Source: CALBJU01 sp965247125 (GTDB lineage Bacteria > Bacteroidota > Rhodothermia > Rhodothermales > UBA10348). Taken from it: a stretch of 64,000 nt of DNA. Under the pieces are notes generated by a model, which worked only from the letters and a program-made list of their open reading frames with translations, ran no database searches and was not told where the DNA came from. This document shows, in pieces, positions 8,560 through 15,720 of the stretch. The stretch spans positions 248,001 to 312,000 of the forward strand of contig CBDFGO010000003.1 of NCBI GenBank assembly GCA_965247125.1. Direction: 5' to 3'. The position numbers and the translations under genes were made by a program. How positions within the stretch are numbered: the first letter of the stretch is position 1; the number at the start of each line of letters is the position of its first letter.

Positions 8560-9165
8560 TTAGCCTGGGGTGATCAACCTTAAAAATTCAGCACGTGTGT
8601 GGGTCTTCTCGAGAAATGGACCAGACATGGAACTGGTGGTTGTGACTGAGTTCTGTTTCTGAACACCGCGCATCACCATGCAGAGATGGGTCGCTTCAAT
8701 GATCACGGCAACTCCCTGTGGATCAAGCGCTTCTTCGATCGCCTCCCGAATTTGAATGGTCAGTCGTTCCTGAACCTGAAGCCGACGCGCAAAAACGTCT
8801 ACCACACGCGCAATTTTCGAGAGACCCACAATTTTGCCGTTTGGGATATAGGCCACGTGAGCCTTCCCGAAAAAGGGTACCATATGATGCTCGCACAGAC
8901 TGTAGAGCTCTATATCTTTCACCAGAATCATCTCGTCGTAGGATTCCTGGAATACCGCACTTTTCAGAATATCCGCTGCGTCCTGAGCATACCCCTGGGT
9001 CAGGAATAACATCGCCTTTGCAACGCGTTTAGGCGTCTTTTGCAGCCCTTCCCGTTTTGCGTCTTCGCCAATGGCTTCCAGCGTCGAGACAACACCCTCA
9101 GCAATGGACGAGACGGCCCTCTTGTCGTACTTGAGCTCCTGGCTAAATAATTTTCTTTCTTCCAT
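8560..9165 (-). CDS. folE: GTP cyclohydrolase I
   Basis: A 201-residue FolE that converts GTP to 7,8-dihydroneopterin triphosphate, the first step of folate, biopterin and 7-deazaguanine synthesis. Zinc ligands are Cys91 and His94 in SLCEHHMVPFFG and Cys162 in HLCMVMRG. The active-site segment GKIVGLSKIARVVDVFARRLQVQERL is complete and length is normal. It sits directly downstream of a PTPS/QueD-type gene on the same strand (35-bp gap), so the two probably form one pterin operon. Confidence 0.97.
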   Translation of the reverse strand: MEERKLFSQELKYDKRAVSSIAEGVVSTLEAIGEDAKREGLQKTPKRVAKAMLFLTQGYAQDAADILKSAVFQESYDEMILVKDIELYSLCEHHMVPFFGKAHVAYIPNGKIVGLSKIARVVDVFARRLQVQERLTIQIREAIEEALDPQGVAVIIEATHLCMVMRGVQKQNSVTTTSSMSGPFLEKTHTRAEFLRLITPG

Positions 9166-9199
9166 GATGGGAACGAAGATTGAGTCTAAAAATTTTGGA

Positions 9200-9613
9200 C
9201 TACTCGCCGCGATATTCGACGGAGTTATTTTCCGTCTCGACGAGGCGAATGGATACCAATTCTCCTCCGCGAATATGAGGTTGTATCTGATTCCAGAATG
9301 CCACGACCAGATTTTCTGAAGAGGGAATTATGCCGCTCAGGAATTTCACGTCCAGATTAAGATTGGAGTGATCGCAAGGATCAATCACGTGTTCATGCAT
9401 GATCCGATTCAGGTCACCGAGGTCGAGGACGTACCCGGTTTCCGGATCCGGAGAGCCGGCGACGGTGACTTCTATCTGATAATTGTGGCCGTGCCAGTTC
9501 GGTGAGTTGCACTTGCCGAAGGTCTCACGATTCCACTCATCAGACATCTGTGGATTGTGGAGGCGGTGCGCCGCATTGAAATGCGCTTTTCGTGTTATGT
9601 AGACCGTCGGCAT
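9200..9613 (-). CDS. 6-pyruvoyl-tetrahydropterin synthase / QueD-family protein
   Basis: From the ATG at 9613 the protein has 137 residues; an upstream in-frame start would add 17 residues unlike the family. Zinc ligands are His16 (AAHRLH) and His41/His43 in the HGHNY motif, with the catalytic Cys35 preceding. The Cys and HGH are separated by five residues (CNSPNWHGHNY), as in eukaryotic-type PTPS, whereas E. coli QueD has three. It acts on dihydroneopterin triphosphate, the FolE product, giving 6-pyruvoyl-tetrahydropterin or 6-carboxy-tetrahydropterin. Which product is made cannot be settled by sequence alone. It lies upstream of folE in the same operon. Confidence 0.9.
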   Translation of the reverse strand: MPTVYITRKAHFNAAHRLHNPQMSDEWNRETFGKCNSPNWHGHNYQIEVTVAGSPDPETGYVLDLGDLNRIMHEHVIDPCDHSNLNLDVKFLSGIIPSSENLVVAFWNQIQPHIRGGELVSIRLVETENNSVEYRGE

Positions 9614-9747
9614 GATGGACTCTTTATTCAGGCAGTGAAGGCGAGGGTATCTGGTATTCAACACCCGCCAACGGTTGGATCATTTCCAATCAGGAATCGC
9701 GATACAACAGGCTGCGACCATTCGTCGTTCCATTCAGTGTCCCCGAT

Positions 9748-9772
9748 GTTCAGATCATTACCTGATCTGAAC
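9748..9772. promoter_or_regulatory. Perfect 10-bp inverted repeat between divergent genes
   Basis: GTTCAGATCA (9748-9757), a 5-nt spacer and TGATCTGAAC (9763-9772) form a perfect palindrome in the 234-bp gap between the pterin operon (minus) and the HIT gene (plus). There is no U-tract, so a dimer-binding operator is as likely as a hairpin. The binding protein is unknown. Nothing else stands out in this gap. Confidence 0.5.
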
Positions 9773-9847
9773 GGGTTTGGCTGAACGAAGGCGTTATATT
9801 GTGGCTGATTTAGAATGATAAGAGGCCCAAGAACGATAAGACTCCAA

Positions 9848-10192
9848 ATGGCCGAAAAAACTCTCTTTGAAAAAATCGCGGATCGAGAGATTCCGGCCAA
9901 TATCGTTTTCGAAGACGACACCTGCTTCGCGTTCAGGGACATCAATTCTCAAGCACCCGTCCACATTCTGGTCGTTCCGCGAAAGCCCATCCCATCTCTC
10001 GACGACCTTGAGCCGGAGGATGAAATCCTGGTTGGACACTTATTTCTTGCGGCAAAACAGATCGCCCAGCAAGAAGGTCTCACCAGTGGGTATCGAACGG
10101 TGTTCAATTGTGGCGAAGATGCCATGCAGACGGTTCCTCACATTCACCTCCACTTGCTCGGCGGCAGAAAGTTGACCTGGCCTCCAGGATGA
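9848..10192 (+). CDS. HIT-family nucleotide hydrolase/transferase (Hint type)
   Basis: A 114-residue histidine-triad protein from the ATG at 9848 (an ATG at 9815 would add 11 atypical residues). The N-terminus TLFEKIADREIPANIVFEDD and HILVVPRKPI are typical of the Hint/HinT branch, and the catalytic triad region is HIHLHLLGG near residues 98-106. Such enzymes hydrolyse adenosine phosphoramidates and related nucleotidyl conjugates in the cytoplasm. It is followed by an outer-membrane protein gene, with no clear functional link. Confidence 0.93.
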   Translation: MAEKTLFEKIADREIPANIVFEDDTCFAFRDINSQAPVHILVVPRKPIPSLDDLEPEDEILVGHLFLAAKQIAQQEGLTSGYRTVFNCGEDAMQTVPHIHLHLLGGRKLTWPPG

Positions 10193-10271
10193 CATCGATG
10201 GAAAGTTGCTTGTAGTACCGGTGCGTCAAACAGCCCAGATATCATCATTCCCCCAACGCTTGTCATCAGCC

Positions 10272-12248
10272 ATGATCGTTGCAAGCGGAATGGTATTCGG
10301 GATGGCGCTCTTGGTCTCCAACACTGTTTTTGCGCAAAATCGTGTTGAAGCCGGCTTCGAAAGGGATGTAAATCGATATCGCTGGACCGCCGGCGTTTAT
10401 TCACGGTCAGATTGGGGGAAGTGGACCGTGAACCTGACCAATCAGTTTCGATCCGATGCCTTCCTCCTTTTTGACGACCAGCTGAGTTTTCAGGACGAAA
10501 ATAAATCTACGTTTCGCGTGGCGCGCCCTCTCAAGACGTCATCCATCTCCCATGTGGAAATATTTGGAACGGCCGATTGGTTCAGCCTCAGCCGTGTGTT
10601 TCAACAAAAAACATGGGTGGGCGTCAAGGTCCGCCCGCGGGGATCGTTCTGGTTCGAGCCTATACTGGGCCTGGCGATAGACGCTCGCCCTGGCTTCGGG
10701 GGAAGCGTGGCATCTCCTCCTGTTCGAACGGATTATGGGCCTGGGTACGGCGTGCTTTTTGGCCTACCCATGACGAATGTAAAGGACTACCTCCTCGACG
10801 CTTCAGGCATGGCTCTAGTGGAGCGAACCAATCCCCGGGTCAGTAGCGCCCTGCGCTCCCGGGCAAATGGTCGGCGGACCTATGAACGAACGACCGTGAG
10901 GGTGCGATTGAGCGGCGCAACGGTCCGCCGCGATGCCTATCAAGCGGCCTCCTTTCTGAATCGAGATGAAGCTGTGGCCAGGCGGGACGAAACGGTTGAA
11001 TCAACTCGAAGCGATACGCTGAATGTGGGTCTGGATATTGATTCACAGATTGCAAGCTCCTACTGGCTCAGCGCATCACTCGATGTCATGGCCAATTCAC
11101 GGCGGGTCCAAACCCTCCGGGCTCCCGAAACCGCATTGTTTTTCGACTCTGATTTCTCACGCCGAACCGTTGACGTCTCGGTTGCGGGTCGATATGAAAA
11201 GGGTTCGACTCGCTTGCGACTTGCCCTCGTCGTTGGAGCGGAAGTCGAGCGCCGCAAGCTGGACAATGCCGACGATCTTCCTCCTGCTCAAGCTGTCCAG
11301 AAACTGAATTTGTTGCGCCAGGCCGACAATGACAGGGGATTTTTCACTGTGCAAACCACGATGAATGTCTCCCCGGCTCGGTGGTGGGATCTTCAATTTG
11401 ATGGGTCTGCCAATATTCTTCGACACGATACACCGGATGTTAATCCGGATGATCGGGATGAACTATTGTATAACGGATTGATCGGAACTCGATTTCGACT
11501 TCGAGAAGGGCTCCACCTGACAATTCAAGTGCTGGGATCGTGGTTTCACACAGTGTACATCAAGTCGTCCCGATCCGCCGAAAACTCCGTGCAGAGCTCG
11601 CTCAGGTATCGGCCGAGCGTCCAATGGAATCCTGATCCACGGACACGACTCAGGTTTTCGAGTGAAGTCCGGGCGACCTATACGGTCAGCGATTTTATTC
11701 TTCCGGGAAGGCGGCCTACAGATCAATCTGCAAGAGAAATGCGATTTCAATTTGAAGGCGATCGCGATTTTGGGGAGGGATTACGTGTACTGGTGGACGC
11801 CAGTGCATCCGATCTTCAACTTGGTCGCTTTTTGGAGGACAAGTTCGCTGAAATCCCATTCGATACTCTGCGGACGTACAGCAGCTGGGTCCGGATCCAG
11901 ACTGGCGGCAAGATTCAAGCGGAGCTTGGTGTTCGACTGTTCATTCGAACCGATTTCGACAGATCCGCCACCGTCCGGTATCATAACACCGAAACGGGAA
12001 CCGACGTGTCCATATCCCGGCCCGGGAGAAAACGTATCGACCAGATCGGGCCAACGTCTGCCATTATGTGGCCCTTCGCATCAGGCGCCTATCTTAGACT
12101 CGACGGTTGGGCGACACTCCAGAGGGTGTCCCATCGTCTGTATGGAGATTTACCGGAAGGATTTGAAGGGGTAATCCGACGAGCGGCCTCTCGCGGTAAG
12201 CGAACCGTCATTCCGAACCTGGCAGTCTCCATGCGTTGGATGTGGTAA
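10272..12248 (+). CDS. Large outer-membrane beta-barrel-like protein, unknown function
   Basis: About 658 residues from the ATG at 10272, which begins a clean signal peptide (MIVASGMVFGMALL, cleaved after VFAQ). A TTG at 10206 would add 22 residues. The mature part is dense in short amphipathic strands with alternating polar and hydrophobic residues (WTAGVYSRSDWGKWTVNLTNQF, LRLALVVGAEVERR, RTYSSWVRIQTGGKIQAELGVRLFI), many aromatic girdle residues and a strand-like C-terminus ending in MRWMW. That pattern suggests a transmembrane beta-barrel. No plug domain or TonB box is visible, and I do not recognise a named family. It is followed 14 bp later by coaE, suggesting co-transcription. Confidence 0.72.
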   Translation: MIVASGMVFGMALLVSNTVFAQNRVEAGFERDVNRYRWTAGVYSRSDWGKWTVNLTNQFRSDAFLLFDDQLSFQDENKSTFRVARPLKTSSISHVEIFGTADWFSLSRVFQQKTWVGVKVRPRGSFWFEPILGLAIDARPGFGGSVASPPVRTDYGPGYGVLFGLPMTNVKDYLLDASGMALVERTNPRVSSALRSRANGRRTYERTTVRVRLSGATVRRDAYQAASFLNRDEAVARRDETVESTRSDTLNVGLDIDSQIASSYWLSASLDVMANSRRVQTLRAPETALFFDSDFSRRTVDVSVAGRYEKGSTRLRLALVVGAEVERRKLDNADDLPPAQAVQKLNLLRQADNDRGFFTVQTTMNVSPARWWDLQFDGSANILRHDTPDVNPDDRDELLYNGLIGTRFRLREGLHLTIQVLGSWFHTVYIKSSRSAENSVQSSLRYRPSVQWNPDPRTRLRFSSEVRATYTVSDFILPGRRPTDQSAREMRFQFEGDRDFGEGLRVLVDASASDLQLGRFLEDKFAEIPFDTLRTYSSWVRIQTGGKIQAELGVRLFIRTDFDRSATVRYHNTETGTDVSISRPGRKRIDQIGPTSAIMWPFASGAYLRLDGWATLQRVSHRLYGDLPEGFEGVIRRAASRGKRTVIPNLAVSMRWMW

Positions 12249-12262
12249 GAGAGGTTGATTCC

Positions 12263-12880
12263 ATGATTCGAATCGGTATTACTGGAGGCATCGGTAGCGG
12301 AAAGTCCACCGTTCGGGATTTTCTCGAGCGCAGAGGTGCCACCATATTTGACGCCGACCGAGAGGCCCGGCAACTCATGACACAGGATGCCTCTCTAAAA
12401 TCCAAACTGATTGAAGTCCTGGGAGAGCGAGCTTACCTGGAAGATGGTTCGTTGAATCGACCCTTTATCTCCGGTCTGATTTTCTCCAGTGAGGAGCTTC
12501 GTCATCGGATCGATGCCCTGGTCCATCCCGAAGTGTTCAAGAGGTTTGCCCGTGCCGCCGAAGAGGCGGAGAAAGCTGGCGCAGTGGCCATCGTAAGAGA
12601 GGCCGCCATTCTGCCACCACCAGAATTGAGGAATAAACTGGACATCATGATCGTGGTGAAGACGAGACTGGACGAGCGTGTACGAAGAGCTGAAGAGCGG
12701 GACGAGACATCAGTCAGCCAAATTAAAAAGAGGGCAGCTGCGCAGGCGAGTGACCAGGAGTTCGAAGCCGTGGCAGACATTCTGATTGAGAATGATGGAT
12801 CTCTGGATGAACTGGAACGCAAGGTTGACAAAGTCTGGGAGAGGGTGTTGGCTGGCAAACTTCCGAGCTCGGATGATTGA
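12263..12880 (+). CDS. coaE: Dephospho-CoA kinase
   Basis: A 205-residue P-loop kinase that phosphorylates dephospho-CoA at the 3'-ribose hydroxyl, the last step of coenzyme A synthesis. The N-terminus MIRIGITGGIGSGKST carries the Walker A loop. DADREARQLM holds the conserved Asp, RRGATIFDAD matches the family, and the lid region RRAEERDETS follows. The ATG at 12263 has AGAGG about 10 nt upstream; an ATG at 12236 would overlap the preceding gene. Length and motifs are standard. Confidence 0.96.
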   Translation: MIRIGITGGIGSGKSTVRDFLERRGATIFDADREARQLMTQDASLKSKLIEVLGERAYLEDGSLNRPFISGLIFSSEELRHRIDALVHPEVFKRFARAAEEAEKAGAVAIVREAAILPPPELRNKLDIMIVVKTRLDERVRRAEERDETSVSQIKKRAAAQASDQEFEAVADILIENDGSLDELERKVDKVWERVLAGKLPSSDD

Positions 12881-12992
12881 AATTATCGATTTCGGTACGA
12901 TGTTCTTCCCTACAGAGGACGTTGAACACGATATTCGGACCCTGAAGGGGTATTTCGAAGCGTTTACGCCCAAAAGTCCAGCACAATACTGA
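12873..12992 (+). CDS. Possible 39-residue peptide coupled to coaE (weak call)
   Basis: An ATG at 12873 overlaps the coaE stop (ATGATTGA) and opens a 39-codon frame (MIEIIDFGTMFFPTEDVEHD then IRTLKGYFEAFTPKSPAQY) ending 5 bp before the aldo/keto reductase start. The overlap would allow translational coupling and the residue composition looks protein-like. No family is recognised. It may simply be a chance frame in a 117-bp gap. Confidence 0.25.
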   Translation: MIEIIDFGTMFFPTEDVEHDIRTLKGYFEAFTPKSPAQY

Positions 12993-12997
12993 ATCCC

Positions 12998-13954
12998 ATG
13001 AAAACAAGATTGCTTGGATCGACTGATTTGCATTTTACCAGAGTGGGTCTCGGCACGTGGGCCATTGGGGGCCCGTGGGACTGGGGTTGGGGCCCGCAGG
13101 ACGATGAGGCTTCGATAGGAACCATCAATGATGCCGTCGAAAAAGGGGTGAACTGGATCGACACGGCTCCGTGCTACGGTTTGGGCCATTCTGAGCACGT
13201 GGTGGGTCGAGCCATCGAAGGCATTCGGAAAGAGGTGTATATCGCTACCAAATGCGGTCTTCCATGGGACGATTCATCGAGCAAAACGGTGTTTTCCCGT
13301 CTAAAAAGGGACAGTGTACGCCGTGAGGTCGAGGCCAGCTTGAAGCGTCTCAATATCGATCAAATCGACCTGTATCAGATGCACTGGCCCAATCCCGACG
13401 AAGATGTTGAAGAAGCATGGGAAGAAATGACTCGAATAAAGGAAGAAGGCCTGGTGAGATACATCGGAGTGTCGAATTTCAGCGTTTCCCAGATGAAAAG
13501 GGCGTCCAAAATCCACCAAATTGCGTCGCTTCAACCTCCCTACAGCATGCTTAGAAGAGAATTTGAGAACGCCGAACTGGCCTGGTGCCGGGACAATAAT
13601 GTGGGTGTAATCCCGTACAGCCCTATGCAGGCTGGACTGTTGACTGGTGCATTTTCGACAGAAAGATTGGCTTCTCTTCCCTCAGGAGACTGGCGTCATA
13701 AGAGTGAATACTTTCAACAACCGGCCTTTTCACGTCATTTGGAGACTGTAGAGCTGCTAACGCCTCTGGCCAATGCACTGGGCGCCTCGCTCGCTGAGCT
13801 TGCCATTGCCTGGACGTTGCGTGATCCAGCAGTTACCTCTGCAATTGTGGGGGCGAGGCGCCCAGACCAACTTGAGGGCACGATTGGAGGCGCGAATATT
13901 GAACTGACCGACCGGGTGATTGAAGAGATCGAACAGGTGCTCTCAAGGGCCTGA
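12998..13954 (+). CDS. Aldo/keto reductase
   Basis: A 318-residue NADPH-dependent TIM-barrel oxidoreductase. The catalytic tetrad is visible: Asp and Tyr in WIDTAPCYGLGHSE, Lys in YIATKCGL, His in LYQMHWPN. The cofactor-binding end is SAIVGARRPDQL. The YITE-like start (MKTRLLGSTDLHFTRVGLGT) and GWGPQDDEASI match the large group of sugar/aldehyde AKRs related to YdjG and IolS-like enzymes. Substrate unknown. It probably ends the transcription unit before the disrupted histidine kinase. Confidence 0.93.
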   Translation: MKTRLLGSTDLHFTRVGLGTWAIGGPWDWGWGPQDDEASIGTINDAVEKGVNWIDTAPCYGLGHSEHVVGRAIEGIRKEVYIATKCGLPWDDSSSKTVFSRLKRDSVRREVEASLKRLNIDQIDLYQMHWPNPDEDVEEAWEEMTRIKEEGLVRYIGVSNFSVSQMKRASKIHQIASLQPPYSMLRREFENAELAWCRDNNVGVIPYSPMQAGLLTGAFSTERLASLPSGDWRHKSEYFQQPAFSRHLETVELLTPLANALGASLAELAIAWTLRDPAVTSAIVGARRPDQLEGTIGGANIELTDRVIEEIEQVLSRA

Positions 13955-14450
13955 GTGGCATCCCCAAAAGTTGACCCTAAACACTTAACAATCGCTATTA
14001 TTCGCCGATCTACGGGGTGAACAGAGTGTGAAAATACTCATTTATTTCCTCGTTGATATGAACAAGATTCTTTCGTTGTACGGCAAAACGGTCAGCCTGA
14101 TCGTCATCGTTTTTGTCGTTTCGTTCAGCGTGTTAGCCCTGGCTTTTCTCTCTCTGACGGCTATGGAGGAGAGAGATCGTGTTCGAGATCTGGAGCACTC
14201 CATTCTACTTGCAAATTCCCAGGTTCGTGATTTTATCATCACACGAGATCCGACCTACGCGAAGGAGACCGAATTTATCCTTGGTCGCGCCAGTTCGCGG
14301 GTGGCTGAAGGCGTGCGCGCCGACAACTTTCAACAATTGCAGAACGAAGTTCTTCTCTACCTGCATGTGATCGGTAACCTTATAGATGTATATCAGGAAC
14401 GGGGATTCAGTGGGGATGATGGTCTCGAAGGAAGGATTCGACGAAGACTC

Positions 14451-14462
14451 AGAGATGGTCCT
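14451..14462 (+). repeat. IS3 terminal inverted repeat, orfB side
   Basis: AGAGATGGTCCT, the exact reverse complement of the opposite end. It is preceded by the CTC target duplication. Confidence 0.85.
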
Positions 14463-14503
14463 ATAAAACTGGACAGGGTCTTAGGTGGAATCTTGCGGAT
14501 TGA

Positions 14504-15331
14504 TTATGCTGCTTCTTGAAGCGGCTGGTGATTAAAAAATACGTGATCAGGGGTCTTTCTTCCATGTGAGCTGTGTCGCCTTTCGTTATTGAAGTAGTCG
14601 AAGTATACAGCAATGGATTTGCGGGCTTCAGCCACACTGTCATAGGCTTTAAGGTACACCTCTTCATATTTCAGGCTACGCCACAGACGTTCAACGAACA
14701 CGTTGTCCATCCAGCGTCCTTTGCCATCCATAGAGATTTTGATGTCATGATTCTTCAGCACATCAGTAAAGGCCACGGATGTGAACTGGCTGCCCTGATC
14801 CGTATTGAAGATCTCTGGCGCTCCATACACGGCGATTGCTTCTTCGAGCGCTTCCACACAGAAGTCGGTGTCCATCGTATTGGAGATCCGGCGTGAGAGT
14901 ACTTTTCGGCTGTACCAGTCGATGACGGCGACCAGGTAAACGAATCCCCTTTTCATCGGAATGAATGTGATGTCGCTTGCGTAAACCTGCCGGGGCCGCG
15001 TCACGTTGAGCTTACGCAAGAGATACGGATAAATCTTGTGACCCTTTCCCGGAATCGAGGTCCGTTTCTTAGGATAAATGGCAATAAGGCCCATCAGACG
15101 CATTAATCGCCGGATTCGATGGCGGCCCACAAAAATACCTCTGTCCTCGAGCGCATCCTTCATGGTGCGCGATCCTCGCGTGGGCCGCTCAAGGTAGAGC
15201 TCATCCAGTTTTTTCATCACGGCCAGGTTCTCTTTGCTCTCGCCCACCGGCTTGTAGTAGGCCGTTGAGCGATTCAGCTCCAGCAGATTGCACTGCCGTT
15301 TGATGGAGAGGTCGTGGATTGGGTCGATCAT
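14504..15331 (-). CDS. IS3-family transposase OrfB (DDE integrase core)
   Basis: A 275-residue integrase-type subunit. The HTH_21-like region lies at the start (SIKRQCNLLELNRSTAYY), then an rve/DDE core: first Asp in VYASDITFIP, second in FNTDQGSQFTS, and the Glu in VFVERLWRSLKYEEVYL. The C-terminus YFNNERRHSSHGRKTPDHVFF is standard. It is normally made as an OrfAB fusion by -1 frameshifting from the upstream frame. The frame is open back to the slip site through HPVGERRQMIDPIHD, so the fusion is possible here. Confidence 0.95.
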   Translation of the reverse strand: MIDPIHDLSIKRQCNLLELNRSTAYYKPVGESKENLAVMKKLDELYLERPTRGSRTMKDALEDRGIFVGRHRIRRLMRLMGLIAIYPKKRTSIPGKGHKIYPYLLRKLNVTRPRQVYASDITFIPMKRGFVYLVAVIDWYSRKVLSRRISNTMDTDFCVEALEEAIAVYGAPEIFNTDQGSQFTSVAFTDVLKNHDIKISMDGKGRWMDNVFVERLWRSLKYEEVYLKAYDSVAEARKSIAVYFDYFNNERRHSSHGRKTPDHVFFNHQPLQEAA

Positions 15332-15345
15332 TTGGCGGCGCTCAC

Positions 15346-15633
15346 CTACTGGGTGCGACCGAGCGCTTTGGATAAAAAATCCTTCTCCATCGAAAGCTCG
15401 CCAATTTTGGCGTGAAGCTCCTTGATCTGGCCCTCCTCGTTGTGCTTTCTGGAATACCCTTTTTCAACCACCTCTTCAGCGTCCTGAATCAGCTTCTTTT
15501 TCCACGTCTGAATCTGGTTCGGATGAACCTGGAACTGGTCTGCCAACTCAGCCATTGTGCGATCTCCTTTGACCGCCGCCAGCGCTACTTTCGCTTTGAA
15601 TGTGTTGCTGTGGTTTCTTCTTTTGCGACTCAT
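15346..15633 (-). CDS. IS3-family transposase OrfA (HTH_Tnp_1)
   Basis: About 95 residues from the ATG at 15633 (MSRKRRNHSNTFKAKVALAA). An upstream in-frame start at 15669 would add 12 residues. It has the helix-turn-helix MAELADQFQVHPNQIQTWKK followed by a leucine-zipper-like coiled coil (IKELHAKIGELSMEKDFL). It binds the inverted repeats and provides the DNA-binding part of the OrfAB transposase. Confidence 0.93.
   Translation of the reverse strand: MSRKRRNHSNTFKAKVALAAVKGDRTMAELADQFQVHPNQIQTWKKKLIQDAEEVVEKGYSRKHNEEGQIKELHAKIGELSMEKDFLSKALGRTQ
15373..15379 (-). promoter_or_regulatory. Putative -1 programmed frameshift heptamer (TTTTTTA)
   Basis: Near the end of orfA the codons GAT TTT TTA place T TTT TTA in the X XXY YYZ register required for -1 slippage. 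A -1 shift here enters the orfB frame with no stop in between. This matches the way IS3-family elements make the OrfAB fusion. Confidence 0.75.
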
Positions 15634-15708
15634 CGTTTGTAGCCTTTCTTGAGGGTGATATGATCGCAAGACTCCACCTTATTTGTTGTTCAGACTGTCC
15701 GATGAATC

Positions 15709-15720
15709 AGGACCATCTCT
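15709..15720 (-). repeat. IS3 terminal inverted repeat, orfA side
   Basis: The plus strand reads AGGACCATCTCT, exact complement of the opposite terminal repeat, followed by the CTC target duplication at 15721-15723. Confidence 0.85.

Larger units (their letters stand above)
14451..15720 (-). mobile_element. Complete IS3-family insertion sequence (1270 bp)
   Basis: The element carries orfA and orfB on the minus strand. Its ends are perfect 12-bp inverted repeats, AGAGATGGTCCT at 14451-14462 and the complement at 15709-15720. The symmetry continues inward with GGACAG at matching distance and AGGTGG(A)(A/G)TCTTGCG a little further in, where the orfA end has 9 extra bases. A 3-bp direct repeat CTC (14448-14450 and 15721-15723) flanks it, in line with IS3-family target duplications. 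Removing the IS and one CTC restores a continuous kinase frame reading RRRL-SGIEEN. Both transposase frames are intact, so the copy may still be active. Confidence 0.93.

Noticed and set aside
14470..15692. Alternative IS3 boundaries with TG...CA ends (TGGACAGGG and TGAACAAC)
   Set aside because: They share only about 20 of 28 positions, have no direct target repeat, and leave a TGA in the kinase frame. The outer AGAGATGGTCCT ends give perfect repeats, a CTC duplication and a restored frame.
14474..15711. Reading CAGG as the IS target duplication inside a hairpin target
   Set aside because: It also restores a frame, but leaves unmatched IS ends and explains the outer 12-bp repeats only as coincidence. 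The 12-bp repeats are better seen as the IS ends themselves.
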